Assembly: GCA_002862465.1 (NCBI GenBank)
Contig: PKDD01000104.1
Coordinates: forward strand, 1 to 61,292
Direction of reading: 5' to 3'
Origin: Haliea sp.
Lineage (GTDB): Bacteria; Pseudomonadota; Gammaproteobacteria; Pseudomonadales; Halieaceae
DNA length: 61,292 nucleotides
Part shown: positions 27,995-36,213 of the stretch, piece after piece
Layout of the letters: every line of letters begins with the position of its first letter
Position numbering within the stretch: the stretch's first letter is position 1
The notes under the pieces: generated by a model
Seen by the model: only the letters and a program-made list of their open reading frames with translations
Told to the model about the DNA's origin: nothing
Database searches by the model: none
Translations under genes and position numbers: made by a program

Positions 27995-28678
27995 ATGCCT
28001 CGAGCAACGAAAACACCGAAAATTTCTAAAGTCGCAAAAACGACTAAGGCCGCAGCAGCAACAAAGAAAGTCAAAGCGGCCAAAGCCGGCGTGGCTAAAA
28101 AAGTAAGGCCCGCCAAAGCCGCCGCCGCACCCAAAAAAGGCAAACCAACCAAAGCCGCCGCCGCACCCAAAAAAGGCAAATCAACCAAAGTCGCCGCTAA
28201 AACAAAAGCGGTCAAATCCGCTAAGCCCGCTACTGCAACGACAGCGTCCCGAAACCCGGGCGGTGCTGAATTCAACAATTTCGAGCCCTACAAACCGAAA
28301 CGGGGCGAAAAGTACATGAACGAGCAACAGCATGTGCATTTTAGGACAATCTTGCTGAATTGGAAGGCTGATTTAATGCAAGAAGTAGATCGCACCGTAA
28401 GCCATATGAAGGATGAAGCTGCCAACTTCCCTGATCCAGCCGATAGAGCCACTCAGGAAGAAGAGTTCAGCCTAGAACTGCGGACACGAGACAGGGAACG
28501 CAAACTAATCAAGAAAATCGACTCTACCATGGAGCTCATTGATACAGACGATTACGGCTACTGTGAGGCATGCGGTATCGATATAGGCATCAAGCGCCTC
28601 GAAGCCAGACCAACGGCAACGCAATGTATCGATTGCAAGACGCTGGCCGAGATCAAAGAAAAGCAGGAAATGGGCTAA
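27995..28678 (+). CDS. dksA: RNA polymerase-binding protein DksA with lysine/alanine-rich N-terminal tail
   Basis: ATG 27995 is preferred (GGAAAA upstream, MPRATK opening). The 227-residue product has two parts. Residues ~1-85 are almost only K, A, P, T, G and S, like histone H1 or AlgP tails, with a 12-residue unit duplicated in tandem. Residues ~95-227 are a near-textbook Dks[17 protein letters not shown], coiled coil with [15 protein letters not shown] (tip aspartates), and the C4 zinc finger [22 protein letters not shown]-x-x-C. DksA with ppGpp resets rRNA and amino acid promoter activity. Standard DksA is about 150 residues, so the tail is extra. gluQ follows 33 bp later. Confidence 0.95.
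   Translation: MPRATKTPKISKVAKTTKAAAATKKVKAAKAGVAKKVRPAKAAAAPKKGKPTKAAAAPKKGKSTKVAAKTKAVKSAKPATATTASRNPGGAEFNNFEPYKPKRGEKYMNEQQHVHFRTILLNWKADLMQEVDRTVSHMKDEAANFPDPADRATQEEEFSLELRTRDRERKLIKKIDSTMELIDTDDYGYCEACGIDIGIKRLEARPTATQCIDCKTLAEIKEKQEMG
28115..28186 (+). repeat. 36-bp tandem duplication inside dksA tail
   Basis: Positions 28115-28150 and 28151-28186 are identical except for one base (caaacc versus caaatc). The unit encodes twelve residues of the form [10 protein letters not shown](P/S)T, so the lysine-rich tail grew in frame by recent duplication. Confidence 0.95.
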
Positions 28679-28711
28679 GTCCCGCGGGCGCTTAAAGTAC
28701 TCAGCCCCAGC

Positions 28712-29599
28712 ATGCCATATCGAGGACGTTTTGCGCCCTCACCCACGGGCCCACTGCACCTCGGGTCTCTGATTGCGGCCATAGCAAGCTATCTAGATGC
28801 TCGTCACAGCAACGGCAGTTGGCTTGTGCGTATAGAAGACCTTGATCCTCCTAGGGAGGATCGAGGCGCCGCAGACAGTATCTTATACAGCCTACAATGC
28901 CACGGCTTACATTGGGACGAGAATGTTCTATACCAGCACACGCGAAACTCAGCCTACAATGCTGCGCTCATAAGTCTCGCAGACCGCGGCCATCTTTTTC
29001 GCTGTGGCTGCAACCGCATAACACTGAGCAAAAGTGGAGCCTGCTTGGATAACTGTCGGACATCTCAAACAACAATATCCGATCCTACTGCCATAAGAAT
29101 ACGTGTTCCTCTTGATCAAGACATTTTCTTCAAAGATCGATTGCAAGGCCCTGCGTACTCACCGCTGGGACAATCACTCACGGATTTTGTGGTAAGACGC
29201 AGAGACGAACTGTATGCCTATCAATTAGCAGTCGTCGTCGACGATGCCGAACAGAGTATTACTCACGTGTTGCGAGGGTCGGATCTGCTGGACTCAACAC
29301 CACGCCAGATTTTTCTGCAACAACGCTTAGCTCTCGCTACTCCGTCATATTGCCACCTTCCAGTAATCACCACTAAACAAGGACAAAAATTTAGTAAACA
29401 GAACCATGCTCCGGCGCTAGACAACAGCAAGGCTTCCAGCAACCTGCGCAGTGCCTTACGCTTCCTGCATCAGTGCGAACCTCCAGCGACGCTGGCGAGC
29501 GTCGAACAATTGCTAGCCTACGCTATCGAACACTGGTCACTAGAACGAGTTCCAGCCATATTGTCGATGCCTGCAGCCAACATCGGACTCAGTACATGA
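28712..29599 (+). CDS. gluQ: Glutamyl-Q tRNA(Asp) synthetase
   Basis: A 295-residue paralogue of the glutamyl-tRNA synthetase catalytic core that attaches glutamate to the queuosine of tRNA-Asp. FAPSPTGPLHLGSL (residues 7-20) holds the HIGH-like motif, FRCGCNR plus CLDNC form the zinc site, and KFSKQNHAP replaces KMSKS. No anticodon-binding domain is present, as expected. Its position straight after dksA is the conserved proteobacterial arrangement. Confidence 0.95.
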   Translation: MPYRGRFAPSPTGPLHLGSLIAAIASYLDARHSNGSWLVRIEDLDPPREDRGAADSILYSLQCHGLHWDENVLYQHTRNSAYNAALISLADRGHLFRCGCNRITLSKSGACLDNCRTSQTTISDPTAIRIRVPLDQDIFFKDRLQGPAYSPLGQSLTDFVVRRRDELYAYQLAVVVDDAEQSITHVLRGSDLLDSTPRQIFLQQRLALATPSYCHLPVITTKQGQKFSKQNHAPALDNSKASSNLRSALRFLHQCEPPATLASVEQLLAYAIEHWSLERVPAILSMPAANIGLST

Positions 29600-29705
29600 G
29601 CTTTACGCGCAGCAGTCGCTTCAGTAGTATCCAATGAAAACATGCATTCCAGCACCATTGTCATCCATACTGTAATCACCGCTTGAGGCGGAGGAAATCT
29701 AAGCC

Positions 29706-29882
29706 ATGTACATCAATCGCTTCCTGCTGCTGATTGTGGGCGTTGTGTTAATTTTTTTTCCTGCAATCGAGAGTTGGATGACCAGCTCAGAAATCGCATG
29801 GTATCGGCCTTATCAGCTATGGCTTTTGATCGTGGCAGCCGCATACTGGAATCAGCGCAAGAGATACCCAGATGATCTTTAG
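29706..29882 (+). CDS. cbrX: CbrX-like small membrane protein overlapping cbrA
   Basis: A 58-codon gene, ATG 29706 to TAG 29882. It has two hydrophobic segments (about residues 6-20 and 38-48) separated by a polar loop with several tryptophans, and a basic C-terminus (NQRKRYPDDL). GGAGG lies 11 bases upstream. It overlaps the cbrA start by 11 bp, so cbrA translation is probably coupled to it. In Pseudomonas a short gene named cbrX overlaps cbrA in the same way; the name is given by position and size, since I cannot align sequences. Confidence 0.72.
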   Translation: MYINRFLLLIVGVVLIFFPAIESWMTSSEIAWYRPYQLWLLIVAAAYWNQRKRYPDDL

Positions 29883-32850
29883 TCTCACGCAAATACTACT
29901 GGTCATTATCGCTTACCTCACCGGTTTGTTTGCAGTAGCTCATCTGGCCGACCGTGGGATCATTCCAAAACGTATTACCCACCATCCCGCCGTCTATGTT
30001 CTCTCTTTAGGTGTATTCGCGGGCGCCATGGCCAGCAACGGCGTAATCGCTATGGCGCACCAGTTCGGCTACAACTTTCTATTGTACTACCTCGGCGTAG
30101 TCTTAATGTTTGTGTTGCCTCTTATACTGCTGATGCCTCTCTTGCGACTTTGCAGAGTTTATCAACTAGCCTCCTTGGCAGATGTTCTGACATTCCGTTT
30201 CCGCAGCCCATGGGTTGGGTCTGCGGTGACCGTTGCGATGTGTATCACGTTGCTTCCGCTGCTTGCACTGCAAATCCAGGCAGTAGCCGAGAGCATTCAT
30301 ATTCTTGCGGGGGATAATGCGGCCGAATCGTTCGGTGGGAATCGAAATAACCTATTGGCATTTCTTTTTTGCGTCATCATTACAGTATTCTCCATCTTGT
30401 TCGGTACCCGCCATGTATCATCTCAACATCGCAACACCGGCCTAGTGACTGCCATTGCGTTTGAATCGCTAGTCAAGTTAAGCGCCATGTTGGTTCTTTT
30501 CCTAGCAGCGGTCTATGCCGTATTCGGTGGCATTGGGGGCCTGGAACAATGGTTACTTGAAAATCCGCAAACGAGCAATCAACTCACCCAGCCTATTCAG
30601 GGCGACGATGCGCGCGCCCTGTTGCTCATATTCTTTGCGGGCGCAGTGTGTATGCCTCACATTTTCCACATGGCCTTTGCTGAAAACAACGACAGCCGCG
30701 GCTTGCGCATCGCGACATGGGGACTACCGCTCTATCTTCTGATGTTGAGTCTACCCATTCTTCCGGTGACCTGGGCAGGGGTGAAGCTGGGCCATGAATT
30801 ACCCATGGATTACACTGGACTAGCTATTGGCATGGCTCTTCAATCCGGCGCTATCAGCACCGCAGCTTTTGTGGCTGGCCTATCAGCTTCCAGCGCTACC
30901 ATTATTATCACTACACTCGCACTGTCAAATATGTGTCTAAATCACCTAGTTCTGCCTCTTAGTCCGCTACAAATTGATAAAGGGCAAGACATCTATGTGC
31001 AGCTTAAATGGCTGCGAAGGGTTCTTATTACCATTCTTATTTTAGCTGGGTATATCTTTTTTACGACACTTAATGGTCGCCAAAGCCTTTCGCAGCTCGC
31101 GTTAGTAGCGTTCATTGGCACACTGCAATTCCTACCAGGGATCATTGCTACGCCCTATTGGCCGCGAGCGAACCGCACTGGACTCCTCGTCGGACTCAGC
31201 GGTGGACTGGGCATCTGGTTCTTTTCCATGCTGTTACCGCTGTTCGGCGAACAAAGTCCAGAACTCCTCACCTCGATCTATACGCTGTTGCTAGGGCACA
31301 GCAATAATTTGTCGACAGCTACTGCCCTGGTTTCATTGGGGGTTAATACAGCACTGTTTATCGCCATTTCGCTTGTGACCAGAAGAAGTTCAGACGAAGA
31401 GAAAGTTGCCTCGGAAATTTGTTCTATGGATGACCTCGCCCGGCCCATACGCCGGATACTATCTGTTTATAGCCCTGCAGAATTTAGTCAACGCCTGGCG
31501 CTCTCTTTAGGAGAAAATACTGCAAAATCTGAGGTGGAGAAAGCCTTAAGTGAACTACAATTTTCATCCTCTGAAAACAGACCTTATGCTCTTAGGCGCC
31601 TGCGAGCGAGGCTGGAAGCAAATCTGTCAGGGCTACTGGGTCCAGCCGTCGCCCACCGAATCATTGAAGGTCGCATTCCCCTCCTGCCGAGCGCGCATAC
31701 GGATGCCGAAGACATTCATTTGATCGAGCGGACACTCGACCAGAGCCAAACTCATTTTACGGGGTTAGCGGCGGACCTAGATAATCTACGCAGACACCAT
31801 AGAGAAACACTGGACAAACTACCTATAGGCGCCTGCTCGATTAGTGCTGACGGTGAGTTACTCATGTGGAATCAGAGTATGCAGCGAATCACTGGAATCG
31901 AGCCAACTGAAGTTCTGGGATCTTTGTTGGGCGATATCTCCCATCCATGGGGAGCCATTCTTGAAGGCTTTCTGCGAGGAGACACTGAAACTGTGATTAA
32001 GAAAGAAGTCGCGATGGACCACAGCCCTTCACGCTGGGTCGACCTGCATAAAACACTGATCAAGGAACACGATCATCGCAATACAGTCATCATGGTGGAA
32101 GATATTACCGATATTGAATTACTGGAAGAAGAGCTACTTCAAAATGAACGCTTGGCGTCAATTGGTCGTCTCGCCGCCGGTGTCGCTCATGAAATCGGCA
32201 ATCCAGTTACTGGCATTGCATGTCTTGCGCAAAATCTCGAGTACGAATCAGACCCAAAGGAAATTCGCTTCATGGCGCAGGATATCCTTAAACAAACCAG
32301 TAGGGTCACGCGGATAGTGGAATCACTAATGAACTTTTCACACACGGGCCCATATTTAGAAAAGACGAAACTGGCACCAGCCAACTTGGCAGATTGTGTG
32401 GACGAAGCCATTCATTTGTTAGCCCTAGACAGAGAAGCCAAGCCGGTACGGTTTGACAATCAATGTAATCGGGAGTTGCTGGCAATGGCAGATAGCCAGC
32501 GCCTGCTGCAGGTGTTTATCAACCTGCTGGACAACGCTAGGGACGCTTGTGACAGCAACGGGCAGGTGCATATACGGGCCAGTAACGTTGGTGATCAGGT
32601 GCAAATTGAGGTCGAAGACAATGGCAGCGGCATCCCACAGACGCTGCACTCACAGGTCTTTGAGCCTTTCTTCACCACCAAGGATCCCGGTGTCGGGACC
32701 GGACTGGGGCTTGCTCTGGTGTTTAGCATCATAGACGACATGAATGGCAAAGTTCATCTGACAAGCCCGTCAAGCCCGGATGTTAAAACCGGCACCCGGG
32801 TTACCCTGTATCTAGCATCCGCCTGCTACGGGCCAGACTTTGAAATGTAG
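29872..32850 (+). CDS. cbrA: CbrA: SLC5-type transporter fused to sensor histidine kinase
   Basis: A 992-residue inner-membrane protein. Residues ~1-500 form a sodium/solute-symporter-like (SLC5) domain with about 13 TM helices. Then come a STAC-like linker, a PAS domain (LDKLPIGACSISADGEL, about 648-662), and the kinase: H-box AAGVAHEIGNPV with His773, N-box INLLDNARDAC near 884, and the G-boxes VEDNGSGIP and GTGLGLALVF. CbrA senses carbon or nitrogen status, with histidine among proposed ligands in Pseudomonas, and phosphorylates CbrB. No ribosome site of its own is seen; it starts inside the cbrX-like gene. The histidine and both ATP-binding motifs are intact. Confidence 0.95.
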   Translation: MIFSLTQILLVIIAYLTGLFAVAHLADRGIIPKRITHHPAVYVLSLGVFAGAMASNGVIAMAHQFGYNFLLYYLGVVLMFVLPLILLMPLLRLCRVYQLASLADVLTFRFRSPWVGSAVTVAMCITLLPLLALQIQAVAESIHILAGDNAAESFGGNRNNLLAFLFCVIITVFSILFGTRHVSSQHRNTGLVTAIAFESLVKLSAMLVLFLAAVYAVFGGIGGLEQWLLENPQTSNQLTQPIQGDDARALLLIFFAGAVCMPHIFHMAFAENNDSRGLRIATWGLPLYLLMLSLPILPVTWAGVKLGHELPMDYTGLAIGMALQSGAISTAAFVAGLSASSATIIITTLALSNMCLNHLVLPLSPLQIDKGQDIYVQLKWLRRVLITILILAGYIFFTTLNGRQSLSQLALVAFIGTLQFLPGIIATPYWPRANRTGLLVGLSGGLGIWFFSMLLPLFGEQSPELLTSIYTLLLGHSNNLSTATALVSLGVNTALFIAISLVTRRSSDEEKVASEICSMDDLARPIRRILSVYSPAEFSQRLALSLGENTAKSEVEKALSELQFSSSENRPYALRRLRARLEANLSGLLGPAVAHRIIEGRIPLLPSAHTDAEDIHLIERTLDQSQTHFTGLAADLDNLRRHHRETLDKLPIGACSISADGELLMWNQSMQRITGIEPTEVLGSLLGDISHPWGAILEGFLRGDTETVIKKEVAMDHSPSRWVDLHKTLIKEHDHRNTVIMVEDITDIELLEEELLQNERLASIGRLAAGVAHEIGNPVTGIACLAQNLEYESDPKEIRFMAQDILKQTSRVTRIVESLMNFSHTGPYLEKTKLAPANLADCVDEAIHLLALDREAKPVRFDNQCNRELLAMADSQRLLQVFINLLDNARDACDSNGQVHIRASNVGDQVQIEVEDNGSGIPQTLHSQVFEPFFTTKDPGVGTGLGLALVFSIIDDMNGKVHLTSPSSPDVKTGTRVTLYLASACYGPDFEM

Positions 32851-32939
32851 GCTTAGGTGGTGTGCTTTTACAGCGCTGAACTGGAATATTCCACTGCGGC
32901 GTAGTATGTTGCGTAGTAATGGCTCATAGGTAACACTGT

Positions 32940-34373
32940 ATGCAAAAGATCCTTATTGTCGAAGATGAGTCCGTCATCAGAACTGCTTTGCGTCGACTGC
33001 TAGAGCGGCATGACTTTCAAGTTAGTGAAGCAGGGTCGGTGCAAGAAGCGGAAAAAGACTACACTTTTACCAATTTTGACCTCGTTATCAGTGATCTCCG
33101 TCTCCCTGGTGCACCCGGTACCGACCTGATTAAAAAGGCGGGAGATGTACCAGTGTTAATTATGACCAGCTATGCAAGCCTGCGATCCGCCGTGGATTCC
33201 ATGCGAATGGGCGCAGTAGACTATATCGCCAAGCCCTTTGATCACGCTGATATGGTCATCGCTGTGCAACGTATCATTACCGACCACCCTACCGGCCGCT
33301 CTGCGGAAGAACCCGCAACTATCGACGGGACGGCTTCTGCGATGGACGGAATAATAGGCAACTGTTCAGCAATGCGGCTGCTCTTTGAGCACATTAAAAA
33401 AATGGCACCGACGGATTCGACAGTACTAGTACTTGGTGAGACAGGAACGGGCAAAGAGTTAGTGGCCCGGAGCGTGCATGAGAGTAGTCTACGCGCTGAT
33501 AAGATTATGGTCTCAGTCAACTGCGCTGCAATTCCCGAAACGCTTATCGAGTCTGAGTTGTTTGGTTATGAAAAAGGCGCGTTCACGGGCGCCAATGCAA
33601 GCCGTATGGGATTGATTGAAGCTGCTGATGGCGGCACGCTGTTTCTAGATGAGATTGGCGAACTGCCGATGGAAGCACAGGCGCGACTGCTGAGATTTAT
33701 CCAAGAAGGAGAAATTCGTCGCATAGGTTCCGTACATTCGCGCAGGGTCAATGTTCGACTGATCTGCGCTACCCACCGCAATCTGCACCATCTAGCAACG
33801 GAGGGCTTGTTCCGCAAGGACCTGTTCTATCGGATCAATGTCCTTTGCCTAGCGCTACCCCCCCTGAGAGAGCGGGGAAAAGATATCTTATATTTGGCCG
33901 AGCGTATGCTGGAGATTCAGGCGGGGCGTTCTGGAAAAGACGCTATGCGCTTGTCTCCGCGAGCCATTCAGGCCATTACAACCTATCAATGGCCGGGAAA
34001 TGTGAGAGAGTTAGAGCACGCCATTGAACGGGCAGTTGTTCTGTCTAGCGGTGAAGAAATCGATAACAAAGCACTGGGCATTGATCTCGAGCTAGTCAAC
34101 ATCAACCGCATTCGCGGCCAGCAGAGCGCCACTGCTCCCATTAACCCAAGTGCCGTTGCGACCAATCATGACCCTGGAGAAGACCTGTCGCTTGAGGATT
34201 ATTTTCAACGGTTCGTGCTGGAGCACCAAGATTCAATGAGCGAGACGGAGCTAGCGCAAAAGCTAGGTGTAAGCCGGAAGTGCCTGTGGGAGCGCCGCCA
34301 ACGATTTGGTATGCCCAGAAATAAGGGCAATGTGAACAGTCGAGCCAAAATCACCGCCACTGAGGATAAATAA
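32940..34373 (+). CDS. cbrB: CbrB: sigma-54-dependent response regulator
   Basis: A 477-residue NtrC-type activator. The receiver domain has Asp52 in VISDLRLPG with upstream acidic pair ED, and Lys in AKPF. The AAA+ domain has Walker A GETGTGKE (about residue 166), the sigma-54 contact loop GAFTGA, and the arginine-finger region. The C-terminal HTH (ETELAQKLGVSRKCLWERRQ) is unusual in having W-E-R-R-Q-R-F, as CbrB does. CbrB activates promoters for carbon use and the crcZ-type RNA. It lies 89 bp after cbrA. A GG-N10-GC promoter begins about 124 bp after its stop. Confidence 0.95.
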   Translation: MQKILIVEDESVIRTALRRLLERHDFQVSEAGSVQEAEKDYTFTNFDLVISDLRLPGAPGTDLIKKAGDVPVLIMTSYASLRSAVDSMRMGAVDYIAKPFDHADMVIAVQRIITDHPTGRSAEEPATIDGTASAMDGIIGNCSAMRLLFEHIKKMAPTDSTVLVLGETGTGKELVARSVHESSLRADKIMVSVNCAAIPETLIESELFGYEKGAFTGANASRMGLIEAADGGTLFLDEIGELPMEAQARLLRFIQEGEIRRIGSVHSRRVNVRLICATHRNLHHLATEGLFRKDLFYRINVLCLALPPLRERGKDILYLAERMLEIQAGRSGKDAMRLSPRAIQAITTYQWPGNVRELEHAIERAVVLSSGEEIDNKALGIDLELVNINRIRGQQSATAPINPSAVATNHDPGEDLSLEDYFQRFVLEHQDSMSETELAQKLGVSRKCLWERRQRFGMPRNKGNVNSRAKITATEDK

Positions 34374-34375
34374 CC

Positions 34376-34423
34376 GTTACCCAATCGCCGGTGCAGACCC
34401 CAAATAGGAGTATTTTAGTAACA
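34376..34423 (+). promoter_or_regulatory. Possible CbrB upstream half-sites
   Basis: GTTAC at 34376-34380 and GTAACA at 34418-34423 are inverted arms like the halves of the Pseudomonas CbrB site (TGTTAC-N14-GTAACA as I recall it), but the spacing here is 37 bp rather than 14. They lie 75-120 bp upstream of the -24 element, a normal enhancer distance. Weak evidence. Confidence 0.3.
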
Positions 34424-34496
34424 AAGAAAATTTTCCTGCCGCGTTTACCTCACTCAAAAAATCATAACCCCATGATTACAAAAGATTAAATTTATT

Positions 34497-34512
34497 TGGC
34501 ACGGAAAATGCT
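34497..34512 (+). promoter_or_regulatory. Sigma-54 promoter of the CrcZ-like RNA
   Basis: TGGCACGGAAAATGCT: GG at 34498-34499 and GC at 34510-34511 with exactly ten bases between, and a full TGGCAC -24 block. This is the sigma-54 (RpoN) signature. The predicted start is at about 34522. It lies just after cbrB, the matching sigma-54 activator. Confidence 0.85.
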
Positions 34513-34584
34513 ATTTAGTAAGCAGCGGGCCAATAAAAATAACGACTGCTGCAATAAAAATAATAATGCGTGATAAAGATCTGG

Positions 34585-34618
34585 ATGAGGGAAGATATCT
34601 TCCCTTCATTTTTGTTTT
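34585..34618 (+). terminator. Rho-independent terminator 1 of the CrcZ-like locus
   Basis: The stem ATGAGGGAAG/CTTCCCTTCAT (one bulged T) with loop ATAT is followed by TTTTTGTTTT. It lies inside the RNA locus, so it would either end a ~97-nt RNA or be partly read through. Confidence 0.8.
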
Positions 34619-34793
34619 GTGGCTTACGTGAAACCCAAAGGCGATACCTGCAGGGTTGATGCGGCGATCAGCGGACAGGCTTTTTAGTCCCTTGAGGGCA
34701 ACAAAGCCTAAAAAGATGATGCCGCTTTGTCCATCCCAATAAAAATAACAGCACACAGACATAAAAATAATTTCTAAAGGAAGATCTGGATGA

Positions 34794-34818
34794 GGGGGAC
34801 ACTGTTCCCCTTTCTTTT
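34794..34818 (+). terminator. Rho-independent terminator 2 of the CrcZ-like locus
   Basis: GGGGGA and TTCCCC pair around loop CACTG, followed by TTTCTTTT. It separates the RNA locus from pcnB. Confidence 0.75.
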
Positions 34819-34908
34819 ACCAGTCCGTTACTCGGCCAATCAGCGGCATCGTAATGACATCTATGGTAACCTTGGGGTAGCAGAGAATCTTCCACAGGCC
34901 TTATTCGT

Positions 34909-36213
34909 TTGGACATAATTCCCAGGGACCAACACTGTATATCGCGCAAAAATATCAGCGACGGCGCACTTAAAGTCATGTCGCGATTACGCAGCGGTGG
35001 ATTTCAAGCCTATCTCGTTGGGGGCGCAGTTCGCGATCTGCTACTCGGCGGTCGTCCCAAGGACTTTGATATCGCAACAGATGCTACACCGGAGGCTGTA
35101 ACAGCGCTGTTTCGTAATTCACGCATCATTGGCCGCCGCTTTCGAATTGTGCATGTGCGTTTTGGTCGCGAGATCATCGAAGTAACCACTTTCCGCGGCC
35201 ATCACAATAACAAACCAAAAGAGGACCCACGAAGCGAAAAGGGGAGCAACCACTCTCGGCAGTCTGCCAGCGGCCTTCTGCTTCGAGATAATGTCTATGG
35301 CACACTAGAAGAAGACGCTGCGCGACGCGACCTCAGCGTAAATGCCCTGTACTACGATTCTGGAAAGTTTGAGGTATTTGATCATCTACACGGCATTAAA
35401 GATCTCGAAAACCGCACTATTTGTGTTATCGGCAACCCAGAGCAGCGCTATACAGAAGACCCTGTGCGCATGCTACGCGTCGTTCGTTTTGCGGCCAAAC
35501 TGGATTTCAACATCGATCAACGAACAGCTGAGGCTATTCCTCGCTGCGCGCACCTGCTCGCAGAGATTCCCGCTGCACGATTATTTGACGAATTTCTGAA
35601 ACTTTTCCTCGGTGGAAGCGCCTCAAGAACAATGGACAATCTTCTGGAATATAATCTCCTGCAATATTTGTTCCCAAGCACCAACACATGCATTGAGCGG
35701 GACGCGACAGTGGTGAGATTAGTTCAAGCGGCCATGAAAAATACCGACAACCGTATTGCCGAGGGCAAGCATGTAACACCGGCTTTTATTCTCGCAGCCT
35801 TGTTGTGGCCAATCGTCAGCAAGCAATTTAGCGTTCTTGAGAGCAGCGGTGAGGCGCCTATGGTGGCAATGCACAGTGCGGCGCAAAGCACAGTTGCAGA
35901 TGCCGTCAAGTATATGTCTATTCCGCGCCGTTTCAGTCAGCCAATGAAGGAAATTTGGGAGTTTCAATTACGCTTGCAACGGCGCACGGGACGCAAGGCC
36001 ATAGAACTGATTGAACACCGCCGTTTTAGGGCTGCTTATGATTTTCTACTACTGCGAGAGCAAGCTGGAGAAGACACCGGCGAACTGGGCAACTGGTGGA
36101 CGGAGATTCAGGCGTTGTCGCCAGAGCAGCGTTTACAGAAAGCGACCTCTGCGGAGGGTAACCACAAGCGACCCAAAAGAATTCGAAAGCGTCGCCCCAA
36201 TCCTGCACCGTGA
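34909..36213 (+). CDS. pcnB: Poly(A) polymerase I
   Basis: A 434-residue nucleotidyltransferase that adds poly(A) tails to RNA 3' ends and promotes decay. VGGAVRDLLLGGRPKDFDIATDA carries the catalytic Asp52 and Asp54; RRDLSVNALYY and GNPEQRYTEDPVRMLRVVRF match the E. coli protein closely, and the C-terminus is basic (KRPKRIRKRRP). The conserved opening I-I-P-R-D-Q-H-x-I-S-R-K lies right at the start, yet no ATG or GTG precedes it after the upstream stop; only TTG 34909 or ATT 34903 are available. E. coli pcnB is known to use ATT. The stop overlaps the folK GTG (GTGA). Confidence 0.95.
   Translation: MDIIPRDQHCISRKNISDGALKVMSRLRSGGFQAYLVGGAVRDLLLGGRPKDFDIATDATPEAVTALFRNSRIIGRRFRIVHVRFGREIIEVTTFRGHHNNKPKEDPRSEKGSNHSRQSASGLLLRDNVYGTLEEDAARRDLSVNALYYDSGKFEVFDHLHGIKDLENRTICVIGNPEQRYTEDPVRMLRVVRFAAKLDFNIDQRTAEAIPRCAHLLAEIPAARLFDEFLKLFLGGSASRTMDNLLEYNLLQYLFPSTNTCIERDATVVRLVQAAMKNTDNRIAEGKHVTPAFILAALLWPIVSKQFSVLESSGEAPMVAMHSAAQSTVADAVKYMSIPRRFSQPMKEIWEFQLRLQRRTGRKAIELIEHRRFRAAYDFLLLREQAGEDTGELGNWWTEIQALSPEQRLQKATSAEGNHKRPKRIRKRRPNPAP

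Larger units (their letters stand above)
34522..34818 (+). ncRNA. crcZ: CrcZ-like Hfq/Crc decoy RNA locus with two tandem modules
   Basis: The cbrB-pcnB gap, the place of crcZ in Pseudomonas, holds a sigma-54 promoter and then two copies of one module. Module 1: CCAATAAAAATAAC 34530-34543, ATAAAAATAAT 34554-34564, AAGATCTGGATGAGGG 34576-34591, terminator 34585-34618. Module 2: the same blocks at 34736-34749, 34761-34771 and 34781-34796, terminator 34794-34818. The A-rich blocks fit the AANAANAA pattern bound by Hfq with Crc, four in total. The linker is structured: GGACA 34673-34677 with TGTCC 34728-34732, and CTTTTTAG 34680-34687 with CTAAAAAG 34708-34715. The product would be ~97 nt (stop at terminator 1) or ~297 nt. 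No second sigma-54 promoter is seen. Role inferred by synteny. Confidence 0.8.

Noticed and set aside
34697-34708. A second sigma-54 promoter ahead of RNA module 2
   Set aside because: The nearest GG...GC pairs are spaced 8 bases or fewer, not 10, so they do not fit the -24/-12 rule.
34511-34979. Minus-strand open frames across the cbrB-pcnB gap (34511-34762 and 34668-34979)
   Set aside because: They run over the sigma-54 promoter, both terminators and the repeated A-rich blocks, lack ribosome sites, and the gap is non-coding in the syntenic Pseudomonas locus.
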